A stretch of DNA of 15,393 bases from Chloroflexota bacterium (GCA_029555885.1 JAKPQT010000461.1:1-15393), one strand, 5' to 3'. Counted from the stretch's first letter, positions 6,496 to 14,359 are shown. The notes: generated by a model from the letters alone, not told the origin. Translations and numbers: made by a program.

Positions 6496-7437
6496 ATGGC
6501 GACCCTGGCGCCCTCATCGCAACAGGTTAAGAAACGCCGGTGGAGTCCTGAGCGCCGCCGCGAGACCCTGTGGGCCTATGCCTTCCTCAGCCCGGCCTTC
6601 TTCTTCCTGCTGGCCCTGATCCTGTTCCCGATCATTCTTGCGTTCTGGATGAGCCTGCATGATTGGAGCCTCATCCCGCGTGACTTCCCCTTTATCGGCA
6701 TCGAAAACTACATCGAGGCCGTGCAGGACAAACTGACCGTTAAGAGCCTGCGCAATACCTTGATCTACACCATCGGCGCGGTGCCGGTAGGCATGATTAT
6801 CTCGCTGGTCCTGGCGATGATTATGAACCAGGAGAAGCTCCCCTTCCGCACGGCGTTCCGGACGGCCTACTTCATCCCGGTCATTACATCGTGGGTGGCG
6901 GTTTCTTTCGTCTGGGTCTGGATGTTCGAGCCGCGCTACGGGGCGGTCAATACCTTCCTCGGCTGGTTGGGCGTCCACGGCCCCACGTGGCTCGCCTCGC
7001 CCTACTGGGCTCTGCCCGCCATCATCATCGTATCCATCTGGAAGGGCCTGGGCTATAACATGGTCATCTTCCTGGCGGGCCTCCAGGGCATCCCGCGCGA
7101 GCTCGTGGAGGCCGCCCGCATCGATGGCGCCAATCGCTGGCAGGTGTTCCGTTCGATCACCTTCCCGTTGCTCAACCCCACCGTGGTGTTCATCACCGTG
7201 ACCGCGGTGATCGGCTCGCTCCAGGTGTTCACGCCGGCCGTCATCATGACCACGCGGCAGGGCGAGGCCGGCGGGCCCATCGACTCGACGCGCGTGATGG
7301 TGTATCACATCTACTCCACGGCGTTTCGCTACAACCGGCTGGGCTACGGCGCAGCACTGGCATTCCTGCTGTTCGCCCTGATTCTGATCGTCACGCTGGT
7401 CCAACTGCGGCTGACCCAGCGCGATATCGAGTATTAG
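6496..7437 (+). CDS. Sugar ABC transporter permease, MalF/UgpA type
   Basis: 313 residues with Shine-Dalgarno AAGGAGGAG before ATG 6496. A basic cytoplasmic N-terminus (KKRRWSPERRRE) leads to a first membrane segment, YAFLSPAFFFLLALILFP, the usual opening of MalF/UgpA-like permeases. About six membrane segments follow. The coupling loop has the EAA motif, ELVEAARIDGANRWQVF with Glu205-Ala206-Ala207, then ITFPLLNP. This is the surface that contacts the ABC ATPase. It is 71 bp after the binding-protein gene, with the hairpin between, and 16 bp before the second permease. No ATPase gene lies in the operon, so a shared MsmX/UgpC-type ATPase from elsewhere is expected (inference). Confidence 0.93.
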   Translation: MATLAPSSQQVKKRRWSPERRRETLWAYAFLSPAFFFLLALILFPIILAFWMSLHDWSLIPRDFPFIGIENYIEAVQDKLTVKSLRNTLIYTIGAVPVGMIISLVLAMIMNQEKLPFRTAFRTAYFIPVITSWVAVSFVWVWMFEPRYGAVNTFLGWLGVHGPTWLASPYWALPAIIIVSIWKGLGYNMVIFLAGLQGIPRELVEAARIDGANRWQVFRSITFPLLNPTVVFITVTAVIGSLQVFTPAVIMTTRQGEAGGPIDSTRVMVYHIYSTAFRYNRLGYGAALAFLLFALILIVTLVQLRLTQRDIEY

Positions 7438-7453
7438 AGAGCGAGGTGCGATC

Positions 7454-8335
7454 ATGGCCCAGGCTACCGCAACCCTTCCTGCTGCCTCCCGCGTACGACG
7501 CCGTCTGCACATCGGCCAGATCATCAGCATGCTCCTGGGGCTGTTCATCCTGCTCGTCGGGGCCGTCTGGATGCTGTTGCCCCTGGTCTGGATGATCTCG
7601 GCGTCGCTGATGCCCTTGTCCGAGGTCATCAAGGTGCCGCCGGTCTGGTTTGCGCCCGCGAAATACTCGCTCGCGAACTATGTCGAAGTGCTGGGCCGGA
7701 TCGGGTTCACCCTGTTCTTCCGCAACAGCGTTTTCGTGGCCGTGGCGATCACCGCCGCGCAGTTGCTCACGAGCTGCATGGCCGGCTTTGCCTTCGCGCG
7801 CTATAACTTCCCCGGCCGCACGGCCATCTTCGTCATCATCCTCTCCACAATGATGATCCCGTTCCAGGTCATCATGATCCCCCTCTTCATCATGATGGCC
7901 CGGCTGCACATGGTCAACACCTATTGGGGCCTGATCATCCCGGCCGTCGTGTCGCCCTACGGCATCTTCATGATGCGCCAGTTCATGCTCGGGGTGCCCA
8001 AGGCGCTCCTCGAAGCCGCCCGGATCGACGGCGCATCGGAGCCTTACATTTTCGTGCGCATCATGCTCCCGCTCTGCAAGCCGGCCATTGCCACCCTCGC
8101 CATCTTCACCTTCCTGGGCAGTTGGGACAACTTCCTCTGGCCGCTCATCATCACCAACAGCAAGCAGTTGTGGACGCTACCGATTGCCATGTCCCGCTTT
8201 ACCGAGCAGTACATCAGCCAGACCCACCTGCAGATGGCCGGGGCCAGCATTATGTTCATCCCGGTGCTGATCGTGTTCCTGCTGATGCAGCGCAACTTCA
8301 TCGAGGGAATTGCCCTGACCGGCCTGAAAGGATAA
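7454..8335 (+). CDS. Sugar ABC transporter permease, MalG/UgpE type
   Basis: 293 residues with GCGAGG upstream of ATG 7454. The first membrane segment (about residues 27-52, LLGLFILLVGAVWMLLPLVWM) is followed by the MalG-type periplasmic stretch FAPAKYSLANYVEV and FFRNSVFVAVAITAAQLLTSCMAGFAFARY. The EAA coupling loop is ALLEAARIDGASEPYIF with Glu187-Ala188-Ala189, followed by IMLPLCKP. The C-terminus (LMQRNFIEGIALTGLKG) is the conserved ending of this family. It pairs with the upstream permease to form the membrane channel. The stop codon is 6 bp before the next ATG, so the two genes are probably translated together. Confidence 0.93.
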   Translation: MAQATATLPAASRVRRRLHIGQIISMLLGLFILLVGAVWMLLPLVWMISASLMPLSEVIKVPPVWFAPAKYSLANYVEVLGRIGFTLFFRNSVFVAVAITAAQLLTSCMAGFAFARYNFPGRTAIFVIILSTMMIPFQVIMIPLFIMMARLHMVNTYWGLIIPAVVSPYGIFMMRQFMLGVPKALLEAARIDGASEPYIFVRIMLPLCKPAIATLAIFTFLGSWDNFLWPLIITNSKQLWTLPIAMSRFTEQYISQTHLQMAGASIMFIPVLIVFLLMQRNFIEGIALTGLKG

Positions 8336-8341
8336 GCGCTC

Positions 8342-9415
8342 ATGATGACTTCACGCCAGCGCCTGCTCGCCACCCTGCGCCACGAGACCCCGGACCGCTA
8401 TAGCTGGGCGCCGCTTCTGGATGACTACTTCATGAAGAGCCTCCCGCCGGAGCAGGCCGAAGCCGGCGTCCCGGCCTTCCTGCGCAGCATCGGCGCGGAC
8501 ATCCTCCTGCGTCACAGCCCCTACTGCGCGGTGGCCGCGGAAGGCGTCACCGTGGAGGAGCAGCGGGACGGCGACAGGATCAGGCGCCGGATCATCACGC
8601 CGGTGGGGACTATCACCGAGGACAGCCTCCATATCTCGGGCGCCGAGACGGATTTCATTACCGAGCCGTTCATCAAGGCGCCGCAAGACTATGACACGGT
8701 CTGCTTCGTGCTGCGGCGCCAGCGCATCACGCCCGACTACGCGACTGCCCAACGCACCGTCGACGAAATCGACGAGGACGGCCTGGTGACCATCGACGCG
8801 GGCGCACCGCCGCTGACCGCGTTCTTCCGCTACCTCTCGCAGGAACAGGTCATCTACGACTCCCACGATCACCCGGAGCGGCTCGATCAACTGGCCGCGG
8901 CGGTGCACGAGCACCAGCTTGCCATGTGCCGAACCGCGGCCGCGGCCCCGGCGGAGGTCGTCATCGCCTACTCCGCGGACATCACCACCCGCCTGATCTC
9001 CCCGCGGCTGTTCGAGCGCTATGCGCTCCCTTACCTCCAGGAATACGCAGCCATCCTGCACACAGCGGGCAAGCTGTTCATCATCCACACCTGCGGCGAT
9101 GTGCGCGCCCTGCTGCCGATGATGCGGCGGTCGGGCATCGATGGCATCGACTCGCTGAGCGAGCCGCCGCTCGGCAACACGCCCTTCGAGGTGGCGATGG
9201 CAGAGCTGGGCGATGGCGTCTGCCTCATCGGCGGGGTCAGTCCCATCGTGCTCGCGAACGGCGCCCCCGCGCAGGTGCGCGAGCACGTGCTCGACCTGTT
9301 CGGCCGCGTCCCGCACCGGCGCAACCTGCTGCTCTGCACCAGCGATGCCACAGCTTTCGGTACGCCAGTCGAAAACCTGCGTGCGGTGGCCGACCTGGTC
9401 AAGGAGTACGCGTGA
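8342..9415 (+). CDS. Uroporphyrinogen decarboxylase (URO-D) family protein, MtaA/MtbA-like
   Basis: 357 residues with ATG 8342 (a second ATG follows at 8345). An AAAGGA Shine-Dalgarno site overlaps the end of the preceding permease gene. The opening TSRQRLLATLRHETPDRYSW is typical of URO-D superfamily proteins. The motif HTCGD (His249, Cys251) matches the H-x-C zinc-binding motif of the MtaA/MtbA-type corrinoid:coenzyme M methyltransferases; haem-pathway HemE enzymes do not use it. The end (SDATAFGTPVENLRAVADLVKEY) also matches this group. A zinc-dependent methyl transfer or demethylation is therefore the family-based guess, but no corrinoid protein is encoded in the window. URO-D family genes next to sugar ABC transporters are seen in Chloroflexota and Firmicutes with unclear roles. 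Family is secure, function is not. Confidence 0.82.
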   Translation: MMTSRQRLLATLRHETPDRYSWAPLLDDYFMKSLPPEQAEAGVPAFLRSIGADILLRHSPYCAVAAEGVTVEEQRDGDRIRRRIITPVGTITEDSLHISGAETDFITEPFIKAPQDYDTVCFVLRRQRITPDYATAQRTVDEIDEDGLVTIDAGAPPLTAFFRYLSQEQVIYDSHDHPERLDQLAAAVHEHQLAMCRTAAAAPAEVVIAYSADITTRLISPRLFERYALPYLQEYAAILHTAGKLFIIHTCGDVRALLPMMRRSGIDGIDSLSEPPLGNTPFEVAMAELGDGVCLIGGVSPIVLANGAPAQVREHVLDLFGRVPHRRNLLLCTSDATAFGTPVENLRAVADLVKEYA

Positions 9416-9435
9416 CGCTCCCCGGGGAGGATCCC

Positions 9436-10263
9436 ATGCGCCCCACCCTGCCCACGCCCACGGCCGGCCGGCCCCTGGCCGAGGTCATCGCGCGGCTGGC
9501 CCGGCACGACGCGGTCGACGGCCTGCTGCTCATCGGCTCGACGGGCCGCGAGCTGCTCAACCCGGCCAGCGACTACGACCTGGTCCTCGTGCTGAACCGC
9601 GCGCCCCTGCCCCTGCGCGTTGCGCTGACCTACATCGACGGCCGGCTGGCCGACATCATCTTCGTGGATGCCGCCGAGCTGGCAGCATTCACTGGCGACC
9701 AGCCGGCCGCCGGCTCCGTCGTTTGGGGCGAGGCCGCGCTGGCGCGCTGGCTGCGAGGCGGCACGATCGCTTATGACAACACGGGCCGGTTGGCAACCGC
9801 GCAAGCCGCAGCCCGCGCGCGCCCGCCGGAGCCGACCGACGAAGGCGGGCGGTTCTCCGCCTGGTTCAGCATCAACTACAACCTGCGCCAGAACCTGCGC
9901 ATGGCCGCGTCGGGCGATGAGACCTACCTGACTGCCTTGGATATCCGCCTGCTTTACTGCCTCTCCGACTGCTGGTGGCACTACTTCCTGCTGCGCGGGC
10001 TGCCGGAGCGCGGGGAGAAGGCCCAGGTGCGCTATCTGGAGGCGCACGATCCCCCCTACCTCGCACTGTTCCGCCGATGCCTGGCCGAAGGAAACCGTGA
10101 GCGGCGCTTCGCCCTCTATCGAGAACTGGCCGGGCTCACCGTCGCGCCGGCCGGCGGCCTGTGGGCGGACGATGCGACCAGCGTCCTGCCTGAGACGAGC
10201 GGCGCCTGGTCCCCCGACGCCCCCGCCCGGGCACTGGCGTTCTGGGAGGAACTGCTGGGGTAG
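9436..10263 (+). CDS. Nucleotidyltransferase-like protein (GSxG...DxD)
   Basis: 275 residues. ATG 9436 has GGGGAGG five bases upstream and lies 20 bp after the URO-D gene; longer in-frame starts would overlap that gene and are rejected. Residues 30-49 carry the polymerase-beta-type nucleotidyltransferase signature LLIGSTGREL...SDYDLVL, with Gly34-Ser35 and the metal-binding pair Asp46/Asp48. A later strand (YIDGRLADIIFVD) could supply the third carboxylate, with Asp in ADIIFVD. The C-terminal half is helical (INYNLRQNLRMAA, LYCLSDCWWHYFLLRG), as in aminoglycoside-adenylyltransferase-like and DUF4037-like proteins. It would be expected to transfer an NMP to a small molecule or protein, but no substrate can be named. 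As the last gene of a sugar-transport operon it is unusual; it could modify an imported glycoside or act as a toxin/antitoxin-like enzyme. The motif is seen; the activity is inferred. Confidence 0.75.
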   Translation: MRPTLPTPTAGRPLAEVIARLARHDAVDGLLLIGSTGRELLNPASDYDLVLVLNRAPLPLRVALTYIDGRLADIIFVDAAELAAFTGDQPAAGSVVWGEAALARWLRGGTIAYDNTGRLATAQAAARARPPEPTDEGGRFSAWFSINYNLRQNLRMAASGDETYLTALDIRLLYCLSDCWWHYFLLRGLPERGEKAQVRYLEAHDPPYLALFRRCLAEGNRERRFALYRELAGLTVAPAGGLWADDATSVLPETSGAWSPDAPARALAFWEELLG

Positions 10264-10590
10264 ACACACCTGTAGGGGCGAGGCCGGCCACGCAGGACGC
10301 GGCCAACGACCAAATATGCCCTGATATCCTGACGGTGGGGCAGGAACTGGGGTATGGGCCGAGCTCGCCCCCGCGTGGCATTCGACGCAACGAACCCACG
10401 ATGGATGGCCGGTATGTCGTATGGCCGGTGAGGGCAAAGGAAACCCTTAACCTTGCGCCGTCGGCGACGATGAGCCGGGCTACCGAGGAATATGGAATGG
10501 TACGGCGCGCGGCGGTTTCCTGTCGCCCTTGATGTTCTGGCCGTTCCGGGCGAGGTGCGGTGGTAGCCAACCTCGCCCGGACATCTTACG
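10264..10590. other. Non-coding gap between convergent genes
   Basis: 327 bp without a supportable gene; short open frames here lack Shine-Dalgarno sites and family-like content. It begins with a G-rich stretch containing GGGCGAGG (10276-10283) and a GC-rich imperfect stem (GGCCACG...CGCGGCC, 10287-10305). The same octamer recurs at 10548-10555 and inverted (CCTCGCCC) at 10571-10578 inside the hairpin described separately. The middle, about 10380-10520, is slightly less GC-rich, and I cannot assign it a role. Confidence 0.6.
10545..10581 (-). terminator. Strong hairpin just after the repeat-protein gene
   Basis: TCCGGGCGAGGT pairs perfectly with ACCTCGCCCGGA across a 13-nt loop. It begins 10 bp beyond the stop codon of the minus-strand gene at 10591. 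No T-run follows on either strand, so termination may be weak or bidirectional. Placement right behind a stop codon supports a 3'-end role. Confidence 0.6.
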
Positions 10591-12198
10591 CTACTGTACC
10601 CTGATGCAGTCGGCGCCCTTGATCGGGGTGCCGCCTGCCTCCGCCTTCAGATTGCCGGTGACGAGCAACGGGAGCGTGGTGTCCACCACCGTCGCCAGCC
10701 CGAGGGTCGTCACCACCGCCTGCACATCGAACTTCAGCGTCAGATCCACGTGGCCGTCGCCGTTCAGGTCGTGGCAGCCGCAGAGCTCGCCCGCGAAGGG
10801 CGTGCCCACGTCCTCGTAGCTCCAGCGGAGCGGCGCCACGCCGCCCGGCACGCCTTCCAGGGTCAGCCGGATCGAGGCCGGGTCGATCGTGGTCACGTCG
10901 AAGTCCGCGGTGCCCAGCACGGCCACCGGCAACACACCCTTGTTCTTGATCTGAAGAGGATTCGGGCAGGAGCCGGGCTTGATATCCACGGCCACATGGA
11001 TCGGCGGGACACAGACGGCCCGCTCCAGGGCCAGCAAGCCCCAGGTCGTCGAGAGAATGGGGTCGGCCCAGGGATCCCACGGCCAACTGCCGTCCGCGTT
11101 CTGCGTGGCCAGGAGGTGCGTGGACATCGCATCGAACCAATCGGTCTCCGGCGTTCCGTCGCCGTCGAGGTCGAGCAGATCGATGCCGTAGGCCTCCAGC
11201 CCCTTCATCATGGCAAACATCGCCTGGCGATGGTCGAGCCAGCCGGTGCCGCCGCTGCCCGGATCGGACCAATGGCGCTCGATGTAATCGATCGCATCCT
11301 GCACGCGCGGCGCGCCGACGGGATCACCGACCAGCGCGAACTCGTAGAGCAAGTTGCCGGTCTTAAGGATATTGACCCAAGCCCAAGACGGGTCGTACCA
11401 GGAACCCCCATCGTCCGGGTCGCCGTTCACGTCGTCCTGCATGACGTCGAGCCACGGGCTGAGCTCAGCCTTCACCCAGTCGGGGATCGCCAGCCCGAAA
11501 CCGCACGGCGGCAGGGCCGCGGCATATCCCAGGCCCAGCGTGACATAGCCGGAGTTGGAGTTGTCAGAGTCGCAGGCATTGCTGAAGTAGCGCCAGCCGC
11601 CCCTGGATGGGCCGCAGCCTTCATCGGTTTGGGCCCAGGCCATAAAGTCGACGGCATCCTGCAGCGTAGCCGCATACAGCTCGGGGTGCTGGGAGGCCGC
11701 CAGCGCCATCATTGCCGCAGCCGTGTTGTAGATCTGGTGATAGCCGCACCTGTCGAAATACACGCCTATGCCGTTGCCGTTGGAATCCGGATCGCCGGCA
11801 GGCTGTAGGCCGATGGGCTGTTCGAGCCGGAACGTCATGATGAAGGCCAGACCGCCCGCAACCTGTAGGGCATACTCATAGGTCGGGTCCAGGGGATCCA
11901 GTCCGAGCTCGAAGGCCCGCGATTCGAACTTGAGCACCGCCAACGCGGTCGAAGCGATGTCGTTGCAGGAGTCGCCGGAGACCCAGGAGCCGTCAGGGAG
12001 CTGCTGAGCAGCGAGCCATGCCAGGCCGTGCACAATGCTCTTTTCGATCGGCTCGGGGGGAGCAGCCAAGGTACCGCTTGCGGCCGTAGCACGAGTGGCC
12101 GCGCGCGTCAAGAGTTTTTTGATACAGAAGGGCCATTTCTTTTGTGATGTTTCACACAAGGCCAAAAGAGGAGTTGCAGAGGTCGGTACCAGAGACAT
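10591..12198 (-). CDS. Prenyltransferase/squalene-oxidase repeat protein with C-terminal DIKPGS domain
   Basis: 535 residues if ATG 12198-12196 is used; that start has no Shine-Dalgarno site and the true start may lie further in, for example GTG 12033-12031. Residues about 45-400 form alpha-helical repeats of the terpene-cyclase/prenyltransferase (alpha/alpha) toroid type: GLAWLAAQQLPDGSW, IYNTAAAMMALAASQ, DAVDFMAWAQTDEG, MSTHLLATQNADGSW. The cyclase DXDD or DCTAE motifs are not seen, so enzyme activity is doubtful. Residues 405-535 are a beta domain beginning VDIKPGSCPNPLQIKNKGVLPVAVLG, common on secreted proteins. EF-hand/dockerin-like acidic loops occur, such as DLNGDGHVDL (477-486) and LDLDGDGTPETD. 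These features suggest an extracellular, calcium-stabilised protein, yet no credible signal peptide is found. It is divergent from the glycosidase gene. The fold is fairly secure; the role is unknown. Confidence 0.75.
   Translation of the reverse strand: MSLVPTSATPLLALCETSQKKWPFCIKKLLTRAATRATAASGTLAAPPEPIEKSIVHGLAWLAAQQLPDGSWVSGDSCNDIASTALAVLKFESRAFELGLDPLDPTYEYALQVAGGLAFIMTFRLEQPIGLQPAGDPDSNGNGIGVYFDRCGYHQIYNTAAAMMALAASQHPELYAATLQDAVDFMAWAQTDEGCGPSRGGWRYFSNACDSDNSNSGYVTLGLGYAAALPPCGFGLAIPDWVKAELSPWLDVMQDDVNGDPDDGGSWYDPSWAWVNILKTGNLLYEFALVGDPVGAPRVQDAIDYIERHWSDPGSGGTGWLDHRQAMFAMMKGLEAYGIDLLDLDGDGTPETDWFDAMSTHLLATQNADGSWPWDPWADPILSTTWGLLALERAVCVPPIHVAVDIKPGSCPNPLQIKNKGVLPVAVLGTADFDVTTIDPASIRLTLEGVPGGVAPLRWSYEDVGTPFAGELCGCHDLNGDGHVDLTLKFDVQAVVTTLGLATVVDTTLPLLVTGNLKAEAGGTPIKGADCIRVQ
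12139..12160. promoter_or_regulatory. Palindromic operator-like site TGTGA-N4-TCACA
   Basis: TGTGATGTTTCACA at 12143-12156 is a perfect 5+5 inverted repeat with a 4-bp centre. CTT/AAG flanks extend it to 22 bp with one mismatched pair. It resembles CRP/FNR-type half-sites, but the spacing is N4, where CRP sites have N6. It lies between divergent genes, about 120 bp before the -35 of the glycosidase promoter and inside the uncertain start region of the minus-strand gene. Confidence 0.45.
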
Positions 12199-12218
12199 CT
12201 GGAGGCGAAGGAAACCTG

Positions 12219-12304
12219 CATTCGCGTGTTCGCGATGGCCGCGTCGGCCGCGCCACCACCCGCGCCAACCCACATTGAAATCCCCGCCCAAACGCGCTAT
12301 CATA
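12219..12304 (+). repeat. Conserved promoter cassette, copy 2 (before glycosidase)
   Basis: This 86-bp segment is about 88% identical to 1217-1300. Its core promoter is even closer to consensus than copy 1 (TTGAAA in place of TTGGAA). The upstream half is conserved too, which suggests a shared regulator. Similarity ends just after the -10, and the sequences outside differ. It is therefore a discrete regulatory unit and not part of a larger duplication. Confidence 0.75.
12275..12303 (+). promoter_or_regulatory. Core promoter of the glycosidase gene
   Basis: -35 TTGAAA (12275-12280) and -10 TATCAT (12298-12303) with a 17-bp spacer. The leader to ATG 12386 is about 75 nt. It can form two small hairpins: GCCGGC-GGATT-GCCGGC (12325-12341) and CCCGCC-ACG-GGCGGG (12353-12367), the second ending five bases before the GGAG ribosome site. 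Confidence 0.65.
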
Positions 12305-12385
12305 GTCCTCAGGCACCTTGCCCTGCCGGCGGATTGCCGGCCCGCCCCACCACCCGCCACGGGCGGGAAACGGAGAACCCACAAG

Positions 12386-14359
12386 ATGCCCGCTGATTGG
12401 ACGTCTGAGCTCGACCTCGACAACCTCGTGCCCTACACCCACCCCTCCGCCGCGTGGAGCGCGCGGCACTCGAACCTTGCGCTCTGCTGGGAGCAGCCCG
12501 CAGAGACAGGCTTGCAGCGGCTGCAGGCCCTGCAGGGCTGGGGCGGCACGCCCGTGACCCTGCACCTGCTCGAATGGCAGCTCTTCGAGGATGGCGCCGC
12601 GCTCCCCCTGGCGCTGGCCGCGCGCAACTACCGCCCCGACATCGTGACCGAGGTGGACGCCGGCCCAGACCTCGCGTTGACGGTCACCGCGGCCTGGCCC
12701 GTCCGCAATGCCCTGGCCGTCCGGTGCGAGGTGCGCAACCTGGCCCCCGCGAAGCGGCGGCTGACGCTGGTGTTCGACTATCCGGGCCGCGACGTCCCGC
12801 CGGACTGGCAGGGCGTCTACCCGCTGGGGCAGAGCGACGGCTTCCGCCACCTGCAGCCGGGCGTCTGCGTCAGCCTCGACGACGAAGCGCCGGGCTGCTG
12901 GTCCACCCTCTTCATCCACCAGGAACACGGCCACAACATCGGCTGGGTCCGCGACTATGTGGCCGGGCTGCCCCAGGCCACGCTGGAGCTGGTCTGCCTG
13001 GCCGACCTGCACCCGCGCGACCTGACGATCGCGCCGGGCGGCAGCGCGGCCTTCACCGTGGTCATGGGGTTCGGCGGCAACCGCGGCCAGGCCCGCGCCG
13101 TCTATCAGGCCGCGCTCGCCGCAACGGCCCCGTCGTGGGACCCGCAGGACGAGACGCGCGCGCTGCGCGCCTTCCTGCAGCGTGCCCCCGCGCCCGCGCC
13201 GAAGTATGCCGCCGACCCGGCTTATCTCCGGCTGTATGCCCACGCCCTGACCGCGCTCAACAGCCTGTTCGTGCGCGGAGAGGGCGGCTACACCGGCCAC
13301 CGGCGCCTCCCCTGGACGACCAAGGATTACCTGGCGATTGCCTTCTTCTGGGACACCAGCTTCAGTTGCCTCGGCGCACGCGAGTTCGATCCCATCATGT
13401 GCCAGGAGGCGATCAGTTGTTTCGTGGACAACCCGACCCCGCGCGGCAGCCTGCCGGGCACCCTGTGCGACACGCACCGCGCGGGCGAGGGCCAGGCCCC
13501 CATTATGGCTTGGGCCGCCTGGCACGTCTACCGGCGCAGCCGCGACCGGGCCTGGCTGGCGCAGGTCTACCCCGGGCTCGCCGGCTACTGCCGCTACTGG
13601 TTCCGCTATCACAGTTCGCCGCGCGGGCTGTCGCAGTACTACAATGCCGCCCAGTGCGGCGACAACGACCCGCGCTGGGACCCGATGTATCACCGGGAGA
13701 TCGGCAACGAGCCGGTCGCGGGGATCGAGTCGCCGGACCTGAACGCGCTGCACACCGTTGAGATGGCCTGCCTCAGCCGTATGGCCGCGGAGCTGGGGCT
13801 GGCCGAGGAGGCCGCGGGGTGGGAGCGCCGTTCCGCGGCCCTGGCGCAGCAGGTGATCGACACGATGTACTTCGCGGACGACAGCATGTTTTACGATGTC
13901 AAAGAGAGCACGCACGAGCGGTTCAGCGGGGTCAAGAGCCCCAACATGTTCCTGCCGCTATGGGCCGGCATCCCCCTCCCTGCCGGGGAGGTCGCCCGGG
14001 TCATCGAGAGCCACATGCTCAACCCGGACGAGTTCTTCCGCGAGCGCCCGTTCCCCAGCGTCTCCTACGACGACCCGCAATACGACGGCGGCGGCTACTG
14101 GCGCGGGCGCATCTGGCCGCATATCGTCTACTGGATGATCCAGGCGCTCTGGCGGCACGGCTATCACGCCGAGGCCGAGCTCACGGCCGACCGGCTCCTT
14201 GCCATGTTCCTGCGGACGCCGTGGATTCACGAAAACTACAACTCGGCCACCGGCGAGGGCTGGGATGCCGAGCACCGCATGGGCTTCCCGGACTACAACT
14301 GGTCGTGTGCGACCGTCATTGAATTGCTGCTGGAGCGATACAAGGAGCCGCTCATCTGA
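12386..14359 (+). CDS. GH63/MGH1-like glycoside hydrolase, probably cytoplasmic
   Basis: 657 residues from ATG 12386, with GGAG about 10 bases upstream; the frame is open further upstream but runs through the promoter cassette. No signal peptide is present. Residues 1-270 form a beta-sandwich-like N-terminal domain. Residues about 290-655 have the (alpha/alpha)6-barrel motifs of GH63 and mannosylglycerate-hydrolase-like enzymes: FFWDTSFSCLGAREFD, QAPIMAWAAWHVY, CGDNDPRWD, ESPDLNALHTVEMACL, DGGGYWRGRIWPHIVYWM and HENYNSATGEGW. By comparison with GH63, Asp426 or Asp428 in GDNDPRW is the likely general acid and Glu616 in HENYN the likely base. It should act on alpha-linked di- or oligosaccharides or glycosides inside the cell, perhaps those imported by the upstream transporter. 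The oxidoreductase gene follows after 35 bp in the same operon. The family call is good; the substrate is unknown. Confidence 0.85.
   Translation: MPADWTSELDLDNLVPYTHPSAAWSARHSNLALCWEQPAETGLQRLQALQGWGGTPVTLHLLEWQLFEDGAALPLALAARNYRPDIVTEVDAGPDLALTVTAAWPVRNALAVRCEVRNLAPAKRRLTLVFDYPGRDVPPDWQGVYPLGQSDGFRHLQPGVCVSLDDEAPGCWSTLFIHQEHGHNIGWVRDYVAGLPQATLELVCLADLHPRDLTIAPGGSAAFTVVMGFGGNRGQARAVYQAALAATAPSWDPQDETRALRAFLQRAPAPAPKYAADPAYLRLYAHALTALNSLFVRGEGGYTGHRRLPWTTKDYLAIAFFWDTSFSCLGAREFDPIMCQEAISCFVDNPTPRGSLPGTLCDTHRAGEGQAPIMAWAAWHVYRRSRDRAWLAQVYPGLAGYCRYWFRYHSSPRGLSQYYNAAQCGDNDPRWDPMYHREIGNEPVAGIESPDLNALHTVEMACLSRMAAELGLAEEAAGWERRSAALAQQVIDTMYFADDSMFYDVKESTHERFSGVKSPNMFLPLWAGIPLPAGEVARVIESHMLNPDEFFRERPFPSVSYDDPQYDGGGYWRGRIWPHIVYWMIQALWRHGYHAEAELTADRLLAMFLRTPWIHENYNSATGEGWDAEHRMGFPDYNWSCATVIELLLERYKEPLI

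Noticed and set aside
10385..10500. Resemblance to a cyclic-di-GMP-I riboswitch (GGGCAAA, and AGCCGGGCTACCGAGG near 10475)
   Set aside because: The central conserved GACGCAAAGCC part is missing in the right place and spacing is too short. It also lies between the 3' ends of two convergent genes, with no downstream gene to control.
12035..12385. Upstream extension of the glycosidase frame
   Set aside because: It crosses the conserved promoter and the palindromic site, and its product shows no family-like residues before MPADWTSELD.
12152..13915. 587-codon minus-strand frame
   Set aside because: It is the shadow of the glycosidase gene, which has clear GH63-type motifs, a promoter and a ribosome site.
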